Shown here: positions 41,537-49,816 of the stretch, piece by piece
Layout: each line of letters begins with the position of its first letter
Numbering within the stretch: position 1 is the first letter of the stretch
Source of the DNA: Pseudomonadota bacterium
Lineage (GTDB): Bacteria > Pseudomonadota > Alphaproteobacteria > Caulobacterales > Caulobacteraceae
Reading direction: 5' to 3'
NCBI GenBank assembly: GCA_020161365.1
Contig: JAIUNU010000020.1
Coordinates: 1-55,113, forward strand
DNA length: 55,113 nt
Notes under the pieces: model-generated
What the model was told of the DNA's origin: nothing
Database searches by the model: none
The model's input: only the letters and a program-made list of their open reading frames with translations
Translations under genes and position numbers: made by a program

Positions 41537-41601
41537 TGTCCGCCCGGTCGCCTCCTGATTGTCGCCGCATCTCGCGGTTGAACAGCAAAGGAGAGACCAA
41601 G

Positions 41602-41706
41602 ATGACCCAGCGTCTGATCCGCGTCGGCTCGGCCAAGCAGCTGACCGAAGGCTCCGAAGGCACGATCCCGGAAGGCGTCCAGCCCCGGGAATTCGCGCTC
41701 GTCTGA
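41602..41706 (+). CDS. Lasso-peptide precursor 2
   Basis: A 34-residue precursor. Leader MTQRLIRVGSAKQLTE (16 residues) shares RLI and GSA with precursor 1 and has Thr at -2. The predicted core is GSEGTIPEGVQPREFALV (18 residues), with a ring from Gly1 to Glu8 and a 10-residue tail; Arg13 or Phe15 could act as a steric plug. Eight-residue rings starting with Gly occur in caulosegnin I, as I recall. AAGGAGAG lies about 6 nt upstream of the ATG. It has its own upstream repeat (41518) and downstream hairpin (41713-41745), and the B gene begins 64 nt later. Confidence 0.88.
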   Translation: MTQRLIRVGSAKQLTEGSEGTIPEGVQPREFALV

Positions 41707-41712
41707 GCCGGA

Positions 41713-41745
41713 CGCCGGCGGAGGCTCAAGCGGCTTCCGCCGGCG
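41713..41745 (+). terminator. Hairpin between lasso precursor 2 and the B gene
   Basis: CGCCGGCGGAGGC (41713-41725) pairs with GCTTCCGCCGGCG (41733-41745) around a 7-nt loop with one G-T pair. It starts 6 nt after the precursor stop and ends 25 nt before the B start. It probably lowers read-through into B and C so that precursor exceeds enzyme. Confidence 0.65.
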
Positions 41746-41770
41746 CTTTCGCCCTGACCAGGAGACGACC

Positions 41771-42433
41771 TTGCGCCTCACGCTGACGGAACCGGTTCAC
41801 GCGGTGATGATCGACACCGATTTGGTCTTTCTCGACATCGACGCCGACACCTATTTCTGCCTGCCGCTGCCGGCCGGACTGGCGCGGCTGGAGGGCGAGC
41901 GTCTTGAGACGCCTGATCCGCAGCTGGGCGAAGAGCTGGTGGCGGCCGGTCTCGCCCACCACGATGAGGTTGAGGGCGGGCCTTCGCGTCGCAGGCCGCC
42001 GCCGCCGCCGTCACAGACCGCGCGGCGACTGTTGGAACTGGCGGGTCAGCCTGACGCGCGGATACGACCCGCGCATCTTGGCGCGCTGGCGGCGGCGATC
42101 GGTGCGGGTCTCGCCAGTCGCGGGCGAACCTTTCGTCAGCTGATCGAGGCGCACACCGAAGCGGCGGGGGCGGGATCGGTCGCGTTGGATCGCCTGCTTT
42201 CGGATATCGCCGTCTGGCGTCGCCTGGCCCCGTGGTTGCCGCTGGACGGGGTCTGTCTCTTTCGCAGCGGGATGCTGGCGGCCTTCCTGCGCAGCCTCGG
42301 CCATCGCCCGACCTGGGTGTTCGGCGTTCGCACCTGGCCTTTTCAGGCGCACTGCTGGCTCCAGGTCGAGGATATCGCCCTGGACGATGAGGCTGAACGT
42401 CTCTGCGCGTTCGCGCCGATCCTCGGGGTTTGA
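41771..42433 (+). CDS. Lasso-peptide B protein: RRE plus transglutaminase-like leader peptidase
   Basis: A 220-residue fused B protein. Residues 1-75 resemble the PqqD-like RiPP recognition element (MRLTLTEPVHAVMIDTDLVFLDIDADTYFCLPLPAGLARLEG) that binds the leader. A proline-rich linker (RRRPPPPPSQ) leads to the transglutaminase-like cysteine protease with Cys162 (DGVCLFRSG), His194 (FQAHCWLQ) and acidic residues around 201-206. It removes the leader after the -2 Thr. Proteobacterial B proteins are usually fused like this. The start is TTG 41771, with GGAG 6 nt upstream. The C gene starts 3 nt after the stop. Confidence 0.92.
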   Translation: MRLTLTEPVHAVMIDTDLVFLDIDADTYFCLPLPAGLARLEGERLETPDPQLGEELVAAGLAHHDEVEGGPSRRRPPPPPSQTARRLLELAGQPDARIRPAHLGALAAAIGAGLASRGRTFRQLIEAHTEAAGAGSVALDRLLSDIAVWRRLAPWLPLDGVCLFRSGMLAAFLRSLGHRPTWVFGVRTWPFQAHCWLQVEDIALDDEAERLCAFAPILGV

Positions 42434-42436
42434 GCC

Positions 42437-44269
42437 ATGGCCTATCTGGCGCTGACCCATCCCGGCGGCCGGACGGCCGAACCCTTCGAGGCGAGGGTCG
42501 CCGATCTCCAGGCGCGGGGATGGCGGCGCGTCGTGACCGCCTACGGTCTGGCCGTCCTCGTCAAGGATGTCGCCGCCCCGCCGGTGCGCCTTCTGGGCGA
42601 TCGGCGCGGATCGGTCGGCGCGGTGATCGGCGAAGTCTTCGATCGCGCGGCCCTTGATGCGAATGAGGCGCGGTGGCTCGACCTGGAGGCGCTCGGCGCC
42701 GTGGCTTATGACGATCCGACTGCGGTTCCTCGGATCCTCGCGCAGCAGGGCTTTGGCGACTATGTGGTGGTGATCCGCGAGCGCCAGGGCGGGACGCCCG
42801 TGGTCGCGTCCGACCCCTTGGGTGGTCGCCCGGCTTTCGCCTGGGTCCGGGAGGGCGTGACGCTGGTCGGGGACGAGCCGCCTGAGGGTCTGGCTGCGCC
42901 GGTCGGCGTCGCGGTGGATTGGCCCGCCGTGGCGGCGCTGATGGCCGACCCGCGCCGCATGGGCGCAGGGCCGCCGCTCAAGGGGGTGGCCTGGATCGAG
43001 CCTGGGGTCTGCCGCCATGGGGCGGACCTTCAGCAGCGTGAGGTCGTGTGGACGCCGGCCGAAGCCGCGCGCCGAGGGCCGCGCCGAGGCGACGAAGCGG
43101 GGCTGCGCCGCGCCGTCGAGGGGACCTTGCGGGCCTTTCTGATCGGTCGCCGCCGGGTCCTGTGTGAAATCTCCGGTGGGCTCGATTCTGCGATCGTCGC
43201 CACCAGCCTGAAGGCCATCGGGCGTCCCGCCGACGCTGGGCTGAACTTCTTCCGTCCGCAGGCCGAGGCCGACGAGCGGGTCTATGCCCGCGCTGCGGCG
43301 GACTGCGCGGCCACGCCCCTGCGCTGCGTGGAGCGGCCCTTGCTGACCCTGACGCTGGACGGCCTGATGGCTGACGCCGGGGCGTTCCGGCCCAACTTCG
43401 AAATTCTCGACACCGACTTCGACGACCTGGCGTTGGAGGCGATCGCCGACACGCAGGCGGACATCCTGTTGACCGGCCACGGCGGCGACGTCGTCTTCTA
43501 CCAGTTGGCGGCGGCGGACCTGGCGGGTGATCTACTTCGCGGCGCGCCTTGCGAGGGCTCGCGCCTGGCTCGCCTTGTCGAGGTCGCCTTGCGAACGCGG
43601 CGATCGATCTGGAGCCTTGGGGCCCAGGCGCTGCGAGGCCGGCCCTCGCGCGCGGTCGAAGCCTTGATGTCGGCGCCCAAGATCCTGGCGCCCAACCTCG
43701 CCGAAGGCGCCTGGCATCCCTGGGTCACCGACCTGAAGGGCCTGCCGCCCGCCAAGCGCGCCCAGATCCGCGGCTTGGCGCTCACCCAGGGGGTCTTCGC
43801 CTATACCCGCCGGGGCGCGGCGGCGCGTCTTTGCCATCCGCTGCTCAGTCAGCCGGTCGTAGAGGCGTGCCTGGAAACCGCGACACCGGTGTTGAGCCAG
43901 GGCGAGGGCGAACGCAGCTTCGCGCGACGGGTGTTCGCCGATCGTTTGCCAGAGATCATCATCGCCCGCCGGTCCAAGGGCGACATCAGCGTGTTCCTCG
44001 GCCGGACCCTGGCGCACAATGTTCCGATGCTGCGCGACTTCCTGCTGGACGGCCGCTTGGTGGCGCAGGGCGTTCTGCGGCGCGAGGACCTCGAGGCCGT
44101 CCTCAGCCCCGAGGTCCTGATTTTCCGCAACGCCTATGCCGAGCTGGTCACGGCCACCGTGCTGGAAGCCTTCGTGCGCTACTGGGAGGGCCGCGCAAGC
44201 GAGATAGGCGCTGTGTCTGCGGCCATGTCCTCGTATCCGGCCGGACGATCCTCGGAAAGCGCGGCGTGA
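42437..44269 (+). CDS. Lasso-peptide C protein: asparagine-synthetase-like macrolactam synthetase
   Basis: A 610-residue homologue of asparagine synthetase B that activates the Asp/Glu side chain with ATP and closes the macrolactam ring. The PPi-loop SGGLDS is at about 246-251 (CEISGGLDSAIVATSL). The N-terminal Ntn-like domain starts MAYLALTHPGG and lacks the catalytic Cys2 of true glutaminases, as in all lasso C proteins. Translation is probably coupled to B. The last 91 nt overlap the 3' end of the convergent isopeptidase gene. No ABC exporter (D) follows, which is typical of isopeptidase-type loci. Confidence 0.93.
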   Translation: MAYLALTHPGGRTAEPFEARVADLQARGWRRVVTAYGLAVLVKDVAAPPVRLLGDRRGSVGAVIGEVFDRAALDANEARWLDLEALGAVAYDDPTAVPRILAQQGFGDYVVVIRERQGGTPVVASDPLGGRPAFAWVREGVTLVGDEPPEGLAAPVGVAVDWPAVAALMADPRRMGAGPPLKGVAWIEPGVCRHGADLQQREVVWTPAEAARRGPRRGDEAGLRRAVEGTLRAFLIGRRRVLCEISGGLDSAIVATSLKAIGRPADAGLNFFRPQAEADERVYARAAADCAATPLRCVERPLLTLTLDGLMADAGAFRPNFEILDTDFDDLALEAIADTQADILLTGHGGDVVFYQLAAADLAGDLLRGAPCEGSRLARLVEVALRTRRSIWSLGAQALRGRPSRAVEALMSAPKILAPNLAEGAWHPWVTDLKGLPPAKRAQIRGLALTQGVFAYTRRGAAARLCHPLLSQPVVEACLETATPVLSQGEGERSFARRVFADRLPEIIIARRSKGDISVFLGRTLAHNVPMLRDFLLDGRLVAQGVLRREDLEAVLSPEVLIFRNAYAELVTATVLEAFVRYWEGRASEIGAVSAAMSSYPAGRSSESAA

Positions 44270-46647
44270 AGGAAGGCGAAGGCGCGCCGGTAGACATCGC
44301 GCACGTTCTCAGGCGACTGCACCACATGGCCTTCGCCCGGATAGGTGAGGAGCTCCACCGGTTTGCCCTGGCGGTAGAGGGCGGCGAACATCGACATCGA
44401 CTTATAGGGATCATAGTCGAGGTCGCCCTGGATCAGCAGGACCGGCGCGGTGATCTTGTCGGCCTGGAACAGCGGGCTGCCGTCAATGTAGCGCTGCGGG
44501 TTCGTCCAGGGCGGGCCGCCCATCCGCCCCTGTCCGCTTTCGGCCCAGCCGAACATCGTCGAGACCCGCAGCATCACCTCCGGGATCGCGGTCGCGGCGG
44601 GGCCTTGGGCCGCCCAATAGGACAAGAGATCGCTGACGCCGGACGAGGAGATCACCGCCTTGAACCGGGGCGTCTGGGTCGCGGCGACAAGGGCGCCATA
44701 GCCGCCATAGCTGTGCCCCCAGACGGCCAGGCGCGTCTTCGACAGACCTGGATCGGCGGCCAGCGCCGCATCGACCGCCATCAGCATGGCGTCCGCCAGC
44801 CGCTCCTGTGGCGCCGCGTCAGCCGGGATGGGCAGACTCGGCGCCAGGACCGCATAGCCGGCCCCCACCATCAGGCGGATATTGGCGGTGTAGCCGCGGG
44901 CGTCGGCGGCCGCCAAGCCGGCGGGCGAGGCGTAGTTGGAGCCGGGGTAGGGGACGACGATCAGGGGTCGATCATCGCCCGGCCGGTGATGGGCCGGCGT
45001 ATAGAGCCAGCTGGTCACGGTCTGGCCTCGGGGCGTCTTGTGGAGGATGGCCTTGGGCGGCTCAAGATCAATCGCCGCCAGGCCGGCGTTGAGGGTCATC
45101 AGCGCGCGCGGCGGTTGGTCGATCTGGGTCAGCCACAGGGTTCCGACCCCCTTGTTCGTCTTGCTGACGCTGAGACTGGCGCCGGTCTTGGGGGCCTGGG
45201 CCAGCAGGGTCGCGCCGGCCGGCAGTCGTGCAGAGGGACGTTCCTGGCCGTCGGCCATGATCGTCTTTGCGCCGTCGGCGGTTTCGACCTGGAGAGACGA
45301 GGGGAGGTCTCCGGCTAGGGCAGGCGCGCTGACGACCCTGTCCTGGGGACCGGCGATCGTCTGGGCGGATCCGCCGAGCGACCGAACGCCGTCGGCGGTC
45401 CGCAGCAGGAAACCTCGCGGCCCCTGGGCCAGGCGTCGCCCGCCCTCGACCGTGAGCCCGGACACCAGGGCCTCGGGACCGGTGGGGTCGACGCGCCACC
45501 AGCCCATGGCCTCGTTCTCCTGGCGGCGGGCGAAGAGGACCGGGGTCCCGTCGACCCAGCCTGCGTCCGGCTGCAAGAGCGCGGTCGTGCCGCCCACGGT
45601 GCGGGTGACCCCCGGGGCAAGGTCGGCGGACAGCTTGATCGCCGGCCCGGACACGGCCGCACGCCAGTAGCGAATGTCCCGCCAGTCGCCTGACTTGGCC
45701 TCGTCGGGCCGGGCGCTGAACACGGCCGATCGGCCATCGGGCGACCAGCTGACCAGGGACGAGGCCAGGTCGCAGCGGGGGCAGGCTTGATGCAGGGCGC
45801 CGGAGCCAAGATCCGCCAGCACCAGGCGGCGGCGACGGTCGAAGAGACCGTTCTGGGCGACGAAGGCCCCGTCCATCAACACCGGCTCGTCCGCCGAGAT
45901 CAACGCCGCCGTCGCGCCGCCGGGGGCGATCGACAGCTCCATGAACGGACCCCGGGCGACCACGCGCGCGCCGCCCGTCGCGGCGTTGAACACGACAAGG
46001 TCTGCGTCCGGCCAGGGCGGATTGGTCTTGGCGCCGGGGCCGCCGCGCAAGGCGATGGCGCTGGCGCGCCCGGCTTGCGCCGCCGACCATGCCGCCACCG
46101 TGCGCGCCTGGGCCTGCCAGGCCTGGTTCAGCAGCAGTGACGGGGTTTGGGGCGTCGTCGTCAGCATCACCAGTTCGTCCTTGTTGCGCCACCGCGCCAG
46201 GCTGAACCAGGCTTCAGCATCGACGGCGCGCCCCGACCAACGCACCCGACGGGTAGCGAGGTCGAGGACGCCGAGCTCATGGGTGTGGTCCTTAAGCCGA
46301 TAGACGACGAGCCGTCGGCCGTCGGGCGAGAGCGCGCCCAGGCTCTCGCCCACGCCGGTCGGCGAGCCGAGCAGCCGCCGGGGCGGACCGCCGTGCTCGA
46401 CATCGACGACATAGAGGCGTCCCGTCCGCTGGATCGAGAGGAACTCTAGATCCCAGCGGCCGGCGTCAGTCACCGGCCCCTGAACTTCGAAGACGAGCGT
46501 GCGCCCGTCGCCCGAGAACGCCGCGCGGCCGACGTTGCGGACGGCCAGCATGTCCTCGACCGTGTAGGGCCACGCCGGCTGGACCGACGTCGCCGTCGCG
46601 GGTGTCGCCAGCGCGCAGGCAAGCGCCAGCCCTGCGAAAATTCGCAT
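44179..46647 (-). CDS. Lasso-peptide isopeptidase (S9 prolyl-oligopeptidase family)
   Basis: An 822-residue exported serine hydrolase. A signal peptide (IFAGLALACALATPATA) is followed by a beta-propeller of about 500 residues and an alpha/beta-hydrolase domain with the nucleophile GHSYGGYG (Ser646), Asp744 in GDLDYDP and His774 in GEGH. In astexin and related loci the homologous AtxE-type enzymes open the isopeptide bond of the cognate lasso peptide after import. Location beside B/C and the TonB receptor supports that assignment over a general peptidase. GGAGG lies 7 nt before ATG 46647. Its 3' end overlaps the C gene. Confidence 0.9.
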   Translation of the reverse strand: MRIFAGLALACALATPATATSVQPAWPYTVEDMLAVRNVGRAAFSGDGRTLVFEVQGPVTDAGRWDLEFLSIQRTGRLYVVDVEHGGPPRRLLGSPTGVGESLGALSPDGRRLVVYRLKDHTHELGVLDLATRRVRWSGRAVDAEAWFSLARWRNKDELVMLTTTPQTPSLLLNQAWQAQARTVAAWSAAQAGRASAIALRGGPGAKTNPPWPDADLVVFNAATGGARVVARGPFMELSIAPGGATAALISADEPVLMDGAFVAQNGLFDRRRRLVLADLGSGALHQACPRCDLASSLVSWSPDGRSAVFSARPDEAKSGDWRDIRYWRAAVSGPAIKLSADLAPGVTRTVGGTTALLQPDAGWVDGTPVLFARRQENEAMGWWRVDPTGPEALVSGLTVEGGRRLAQGPRGFLLRTADGVRSLGGSAQTIAGPQDRVVSAPALAGDLPSSLQVETADGAKTIMADGQERPSARLPAGATLLAQAPKTGASLSVSKTNKGVGTLWLTQIDQPPRALMTLNAGLAAIDLEPPKAILHKTPRGQTVTSWLYTPAHHRPGDDRPLIVVPYPGSNYASPAGLAAADARGYTANIRLMVGAGYAVLAPSLPIPADAAPQERLADAMLMAVDAALAADPGLSKTRLAVWGHSYGGYGALVAATQTPRFKAVISSSGVSDLLSYWAAQGPAATAIPEVMLRVSTMFGWAESGQGRMGGPPWTNPQRYIDGSPLFQADKITAPVLLIQGDLDYDPYKSMSMFAALYRQGKPVELLTYPGEGHVVQSPENVRDVYRRAFAFLHAALSEDRPAGYEDMAADTAPISLARPSQ

Positions 46648-46685
46648 TGCTTGTCCTCCAATGTTCAGGGGGCGGGGTTGGCGGC

Positions 46686-49600
46686 CTACCAGGCCTTGGT
46701 CAGCTGTAGCGCGACGACCCGGCCGCTCGGGTCATAGTTGGTGGCGTCGAAGCCGACGATCTGCGGCGCGTCGTAGAAGGGTGGGTCCTGGTCGAAGACA
46801 TTCTGGACCGTCAACGCCACCACCGCACCGCGCCAGGGACCTGAACGCGCCGAGGGCGACCAGCGCACCTGCAGATCGGCGGTCGTCAGCGGCTTCATCC
46901 GGCGTCCCGCAACGGTGTTCAGGTCGCCGGTGTGGTTGAGTGAGACGCTCGCAGCGACGTCGCCGTGCGTCCAGGTCGCCGAGCCGCGTGCGCGCAGATC
47001 CGCTGGAAAGCCCGCCATCCCGGCCAGTTCGGCGGAACTGGAGGCGGCGGTGATCTTGCGCTTGTAGTGCATCAGCCACGACAGATTGCCGCTGAAGTCG
47101 AGCCTGTCCGCCCCGAGATCCAGGCGGTAGCTGCCGGAGAGATCCAGGCCTTCGACCGTGAAGGCGCCGGCGTTGACGTAGCGCGCATCGCCGATCGCGC
47201 CATAGGCCTCGGCCGGATAAAGCGCCTGGGCCGCCGCCGAGGCGTTGGCGAGATAAGACTTCACCAGCGCCAAGTCGGCGGTGTTGGTCGCCGGCGCAAT
47301 CAGCGTCCGGAACGGGGCCAGATCGCCGGCCGTCAGGATCGTCGACAGATAGTTGATCGCCGGGCGGCCGATCCGACCTTCGAACGTGGTGCGAAAGAGC
47401 GTGCCCGAGAGCTTGAGCTCTGGCCGGCTCAGCGGCGCATAGTCGAAGCCGCCGGTCCAAGACGTGGCGGTTTCGGGGGCGAGATTGGGATTGCCGCCGA
47501 TCAGGATCAGCGTCAGCACGTTGCGCGACCCGTTGCTAAGGTTCACGGGCGTGGCGCTGGCCGCGTCGGTCAACTGGCCGATCGACGGCGCGCGGAAGGA
47601 CTCGCCATAGGTCGCGCGCAGCGTCAGGTCTTCGACCGGCGCCCAGGCGAGGCCAAACTTCGGCACGGTCGAATGCACGCCGCCCCCGTAGTCCTCCCAG
47701 CGAACGGCCGCCGAAACCTCCAGCTTCGAAAAGCCGGGCGGCTGAAAGTCACCGCCGAAGATCGGGATGCGCGCTTCGCCGAACACGGCGTGAACCGTGC
47801 GCTCGCCACGCCGCGGCGCGATCGGAATGGGGGTCAGGGATGACGAGGTGCTGACCCCGTACATCTTCAGAAACTCGCGGCGCGCTTGGGCGCCGACGGC
47901 CAGGCGGACGGCGCCGGCCGGCAGGCTGAAAAGCGTGCCGTCAGCGGTCGCGTTAGCAATGTCGAGCTTGCCCAGCGTGCGGCGGCGGTCCCAGCCGGAG
48001 ACGACGAAGTCGAGCACGGCCTGCGCATTGCGGCCCTGGCCGATGTAGGGGTTGAAGTAGCCGTCCCGCCCGGCGCTGTAGCTGCTGAGCGGATTGTCGG
48101 GCGTATTGCCGAGGGCCTCGTTCAGCGCCGCCGAGTTCACCAGGCCGCTGGAGCCGCCACGCGTCAGCTCTTCGCCATGCCCGACATAGGCGTCCAGGCG
48201 CCAGTCGGCGGGCAGGTCGACCTTTGCGCCCAGGGAGACGTTGCTGCTGCGAACCCGTCCCACCCCGCGACTGGCGCCGGTCTCGTTCTGGAACGAATAG
48301 GCCACCGTGTTGGCGGCCGCCCCGTTGGGGGACACGAAATAGGGATTGGCGCGGCTCACGGTCATCGCGGCGATCGGCGCGAGGTTCCAATGCGCATAGC
48401 GACGTTGGCTGAACCGCGCTTCGGCGTTCAGGCTGACCCGGGGGCTGACCGCCTGGGTCGCCGAGGCGTAGATCGCGGTGCGTTCCTGCTCGGGCAGGAT
48501 GCCGGCCACCTCGTTCTGGTTCTGATAGTTGATCTGCCCGGCGATAAAGGCCGATGGTGTCAAGGCCGTCCCGTTCTGCCCCGAGGGGATGGCGTAGGCG
48601 GGCGCGTTGGCGATGAGGATGTTGCCTGGCTGGCTGTAGAAGAGGCGGCGGTCAGCGCCGCCGAACGCCCGCAGATCGGCGTCGGCCGTGTAGGCGCGGT
48701 CACGGCCCATGACCTGGTTGGTTCGCTGGTACTCGGCGCTGAGCAACAGCGAACCGCTGGTCCAGGCCGTACCGAAGGTCTGCGCCAATTGACGTTGGCC
48801 AAGTCCGCCTTGCGTCGCGCCACCGATCCGGGCGCGGGTCTCAAGGCCCTCCCAGTGATCGCGCATCACGACATTGACCACGCCGCCGACCGCGTCCGAT
48901 CCATAGACGGCCGAGGCGCCGTCGAGCAGCACGTCGACACGGTCCACGGCCGACAGCGGCAAGCTGGAGATGTCGGCGAAGTCGGCCATCAAGCCGGCGC
49001 CGGCGACCCGACGGCCGTTGACGAGAACGAGCGTCGCATCGGCGCCAAGGCCACGCAGATTCACCCCGGTCGCGCGCCCGGCGTTGTTGCCGGTCGTATC
49101 GGCCCCGACCCCGCCAGCCCTGTTGCTGGCCGTGCCTGAAAATGTCTGCGGTAGCGCGGCCAAGGCGTCGCCAAGACTGCTGTACCCGCCGCGATCGACG
49201 GCTTCGCGCCCCAGGGTGACGACGGGCGAGGCCGCGTCCTTGGCGCCGCGAATGTGCGAACCGACGATGACTTCCTCGAGCAAGACCGGATCGGACTCTG
49301 GCGCCGAAATCGCGGCGGCAGGGTCGTTCGCCGCGCTGGCGGCGGCGCCACCGGCCCCCAAGCCGCCGACAGGCGACCGCAGTGGGCGCAACACCAGGAC
49401 GCCGGGACGGATCTGGTCAACGGCGACGTTGCTGCCGGCCAAGAGGCGCTCCACCGCTTCTCGCGGCGTATAGCGCCCGTTGAGCGCCGGGGCCTGCAGG
49501 CCGGCGACCAGGTCGGGTTCGAACAGGATCTTGAACTGGGCTTGGCGCGCCAGGGCGACAAGCGACTTGTCCATCGGACCCGCCGGAACAGCGATCGAGA

Positions 49601-49694
49601 CGACCGGCTCCTGCGCAGCGGCGATAGACGGCGCGGCGGCCGCCAGGACGCTTACGGACGCTGAACTCAACAAACAGACGGGTACGCGCATCAT
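46686..49694 (-). CDS. STN-domain TonB-dependent receptor of the lasso locus
   Basis: A FecA-type receptor of about 1002 residues. After the signal peptide (AAAPSIAAAQ) an STN signalling domain covers about 30-108 (VSIAVPAGPMDKSLVALARQAQFKILFEPDLVAGLQAPALNGRYTPREAVERLLAGSNVAVDQIRPGVLVLRP), then a plug (GYSSLGDALAALPQTFSGTASN, GVNLRGLGADATLVLVNGRRVAGAG, VDVLLDGASAVYGSDAVGGVVNVV) and a barrel ending near VVALQLTKAW. With the FecR and sigma genes directly upstream it can signal ligand binding across the envelope. It probably imports the locus's own lasso peptides. Start ATG 49694 has GGGGGA 8 nt upstream; TTG 49700 is possible. Confidence 0.92.
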   Translation of the reverse strand: MMRVPVCLLSSASVSVLAAAAPSIAAAQEPVVSIAVPAGPMDKSLVALARQAQFKILFEPDLVAGLQAPALNGRYTPREAVERLLAGSNVAVDQIRPGVLVLRPLRSPVGGLGAGGAAASAANDPAAAISAPESDPVLLEEVIVGSHIRGAKDAASPVVTLGREAVDRGGYSSLGDALAALPQTFSGTASNRAGGVGADTTGNNAGRATGVNLRGLGADATLVLVNGRRVAGAGLMADFADISSLPLSAVDRVDVLLDGASAVYGSDAVGGVVNVVMRDHWEGLETRARIGGATQGGLGQRQLAQTFGTAWTSGSLLLSAEYQRTNQVMGRDRAYTADADLRAFGGADRRLFYSQPGNILIANAPAYAIPSGQNGTALTPSAFIAGQINYQNQNEVAGILPEQERTAIYASATQAVSPRVSLNAEARFSQRRYAHWNLAPIAAMTVSRANPYFVSPNGAAANTVAYSFQNETGASRGVGRVRSSNVSLGAKVDLPADWRLDAYVGHGEELTRGGSSGLVNSAALNEALGNTPDNPLSSYSAGRDGYFNPYIGQGRNAQAVLDFVVSGWDRRRTLGKLDIANATADGTLFSLPAGAVRLAVGAQARREFLKMYGVSTSSSLTPIPIAPRRGERTVHAVFGEARIPIFGGDFQPPGFSKLEVSAAVRWEDYGGGVHSTVPKFGLAWAPVEDLTLRATYGESFRAPSIGQLTDAASATPVNLSNGSRNVLTLILIGGNPNLAPETATSWTGGFDYAPLSRPELKLSGTLFRTTFEGRIGRPAINYLSTILTAGDLAPFRTLIAPATNTADLALVKSYLANASAAAQALYPAEAYGAIGDARYVNAGAFTVEGLDLSGSYRLDLGADRLDFSGNLSWLMHYKRKITAASSSAELAGMAGFPADLRARGSATWTHGDVAASVSLNHTGDLNTVAGRRMKPLTTADLQVRWSPSARSGPWRGAVVALTVQNVFDQDPPFYDAPQIVGFDATNYDPSGRVVALQLTKAW

Positions 49695-49816
49695 CTCCAA
49701 AGTCCCCCGCCATCGGCGGGCGCGACCTGAGTGGTGCGCTTTAGCCGTCGATGGTTCGCGGGTGAGACGTCCAAACCCTGCGCCTCGGGCGGTGGGTCTG
49801 TGAAAAAAATATAACG

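Noticed and set aside
43549..45318. 589-codon plus-strand frame spanning the C gene end and the isopeptidase gene
   Set aside because: It is a shadow of both genes; B/C and isopeptidase catalytic motifs are in other frames.
47886..49139. Long plus-strand frame opposite the STN receptor
   Set aside because: It is antisense to a complete TonB receptor and lacks any known domain or start signal.
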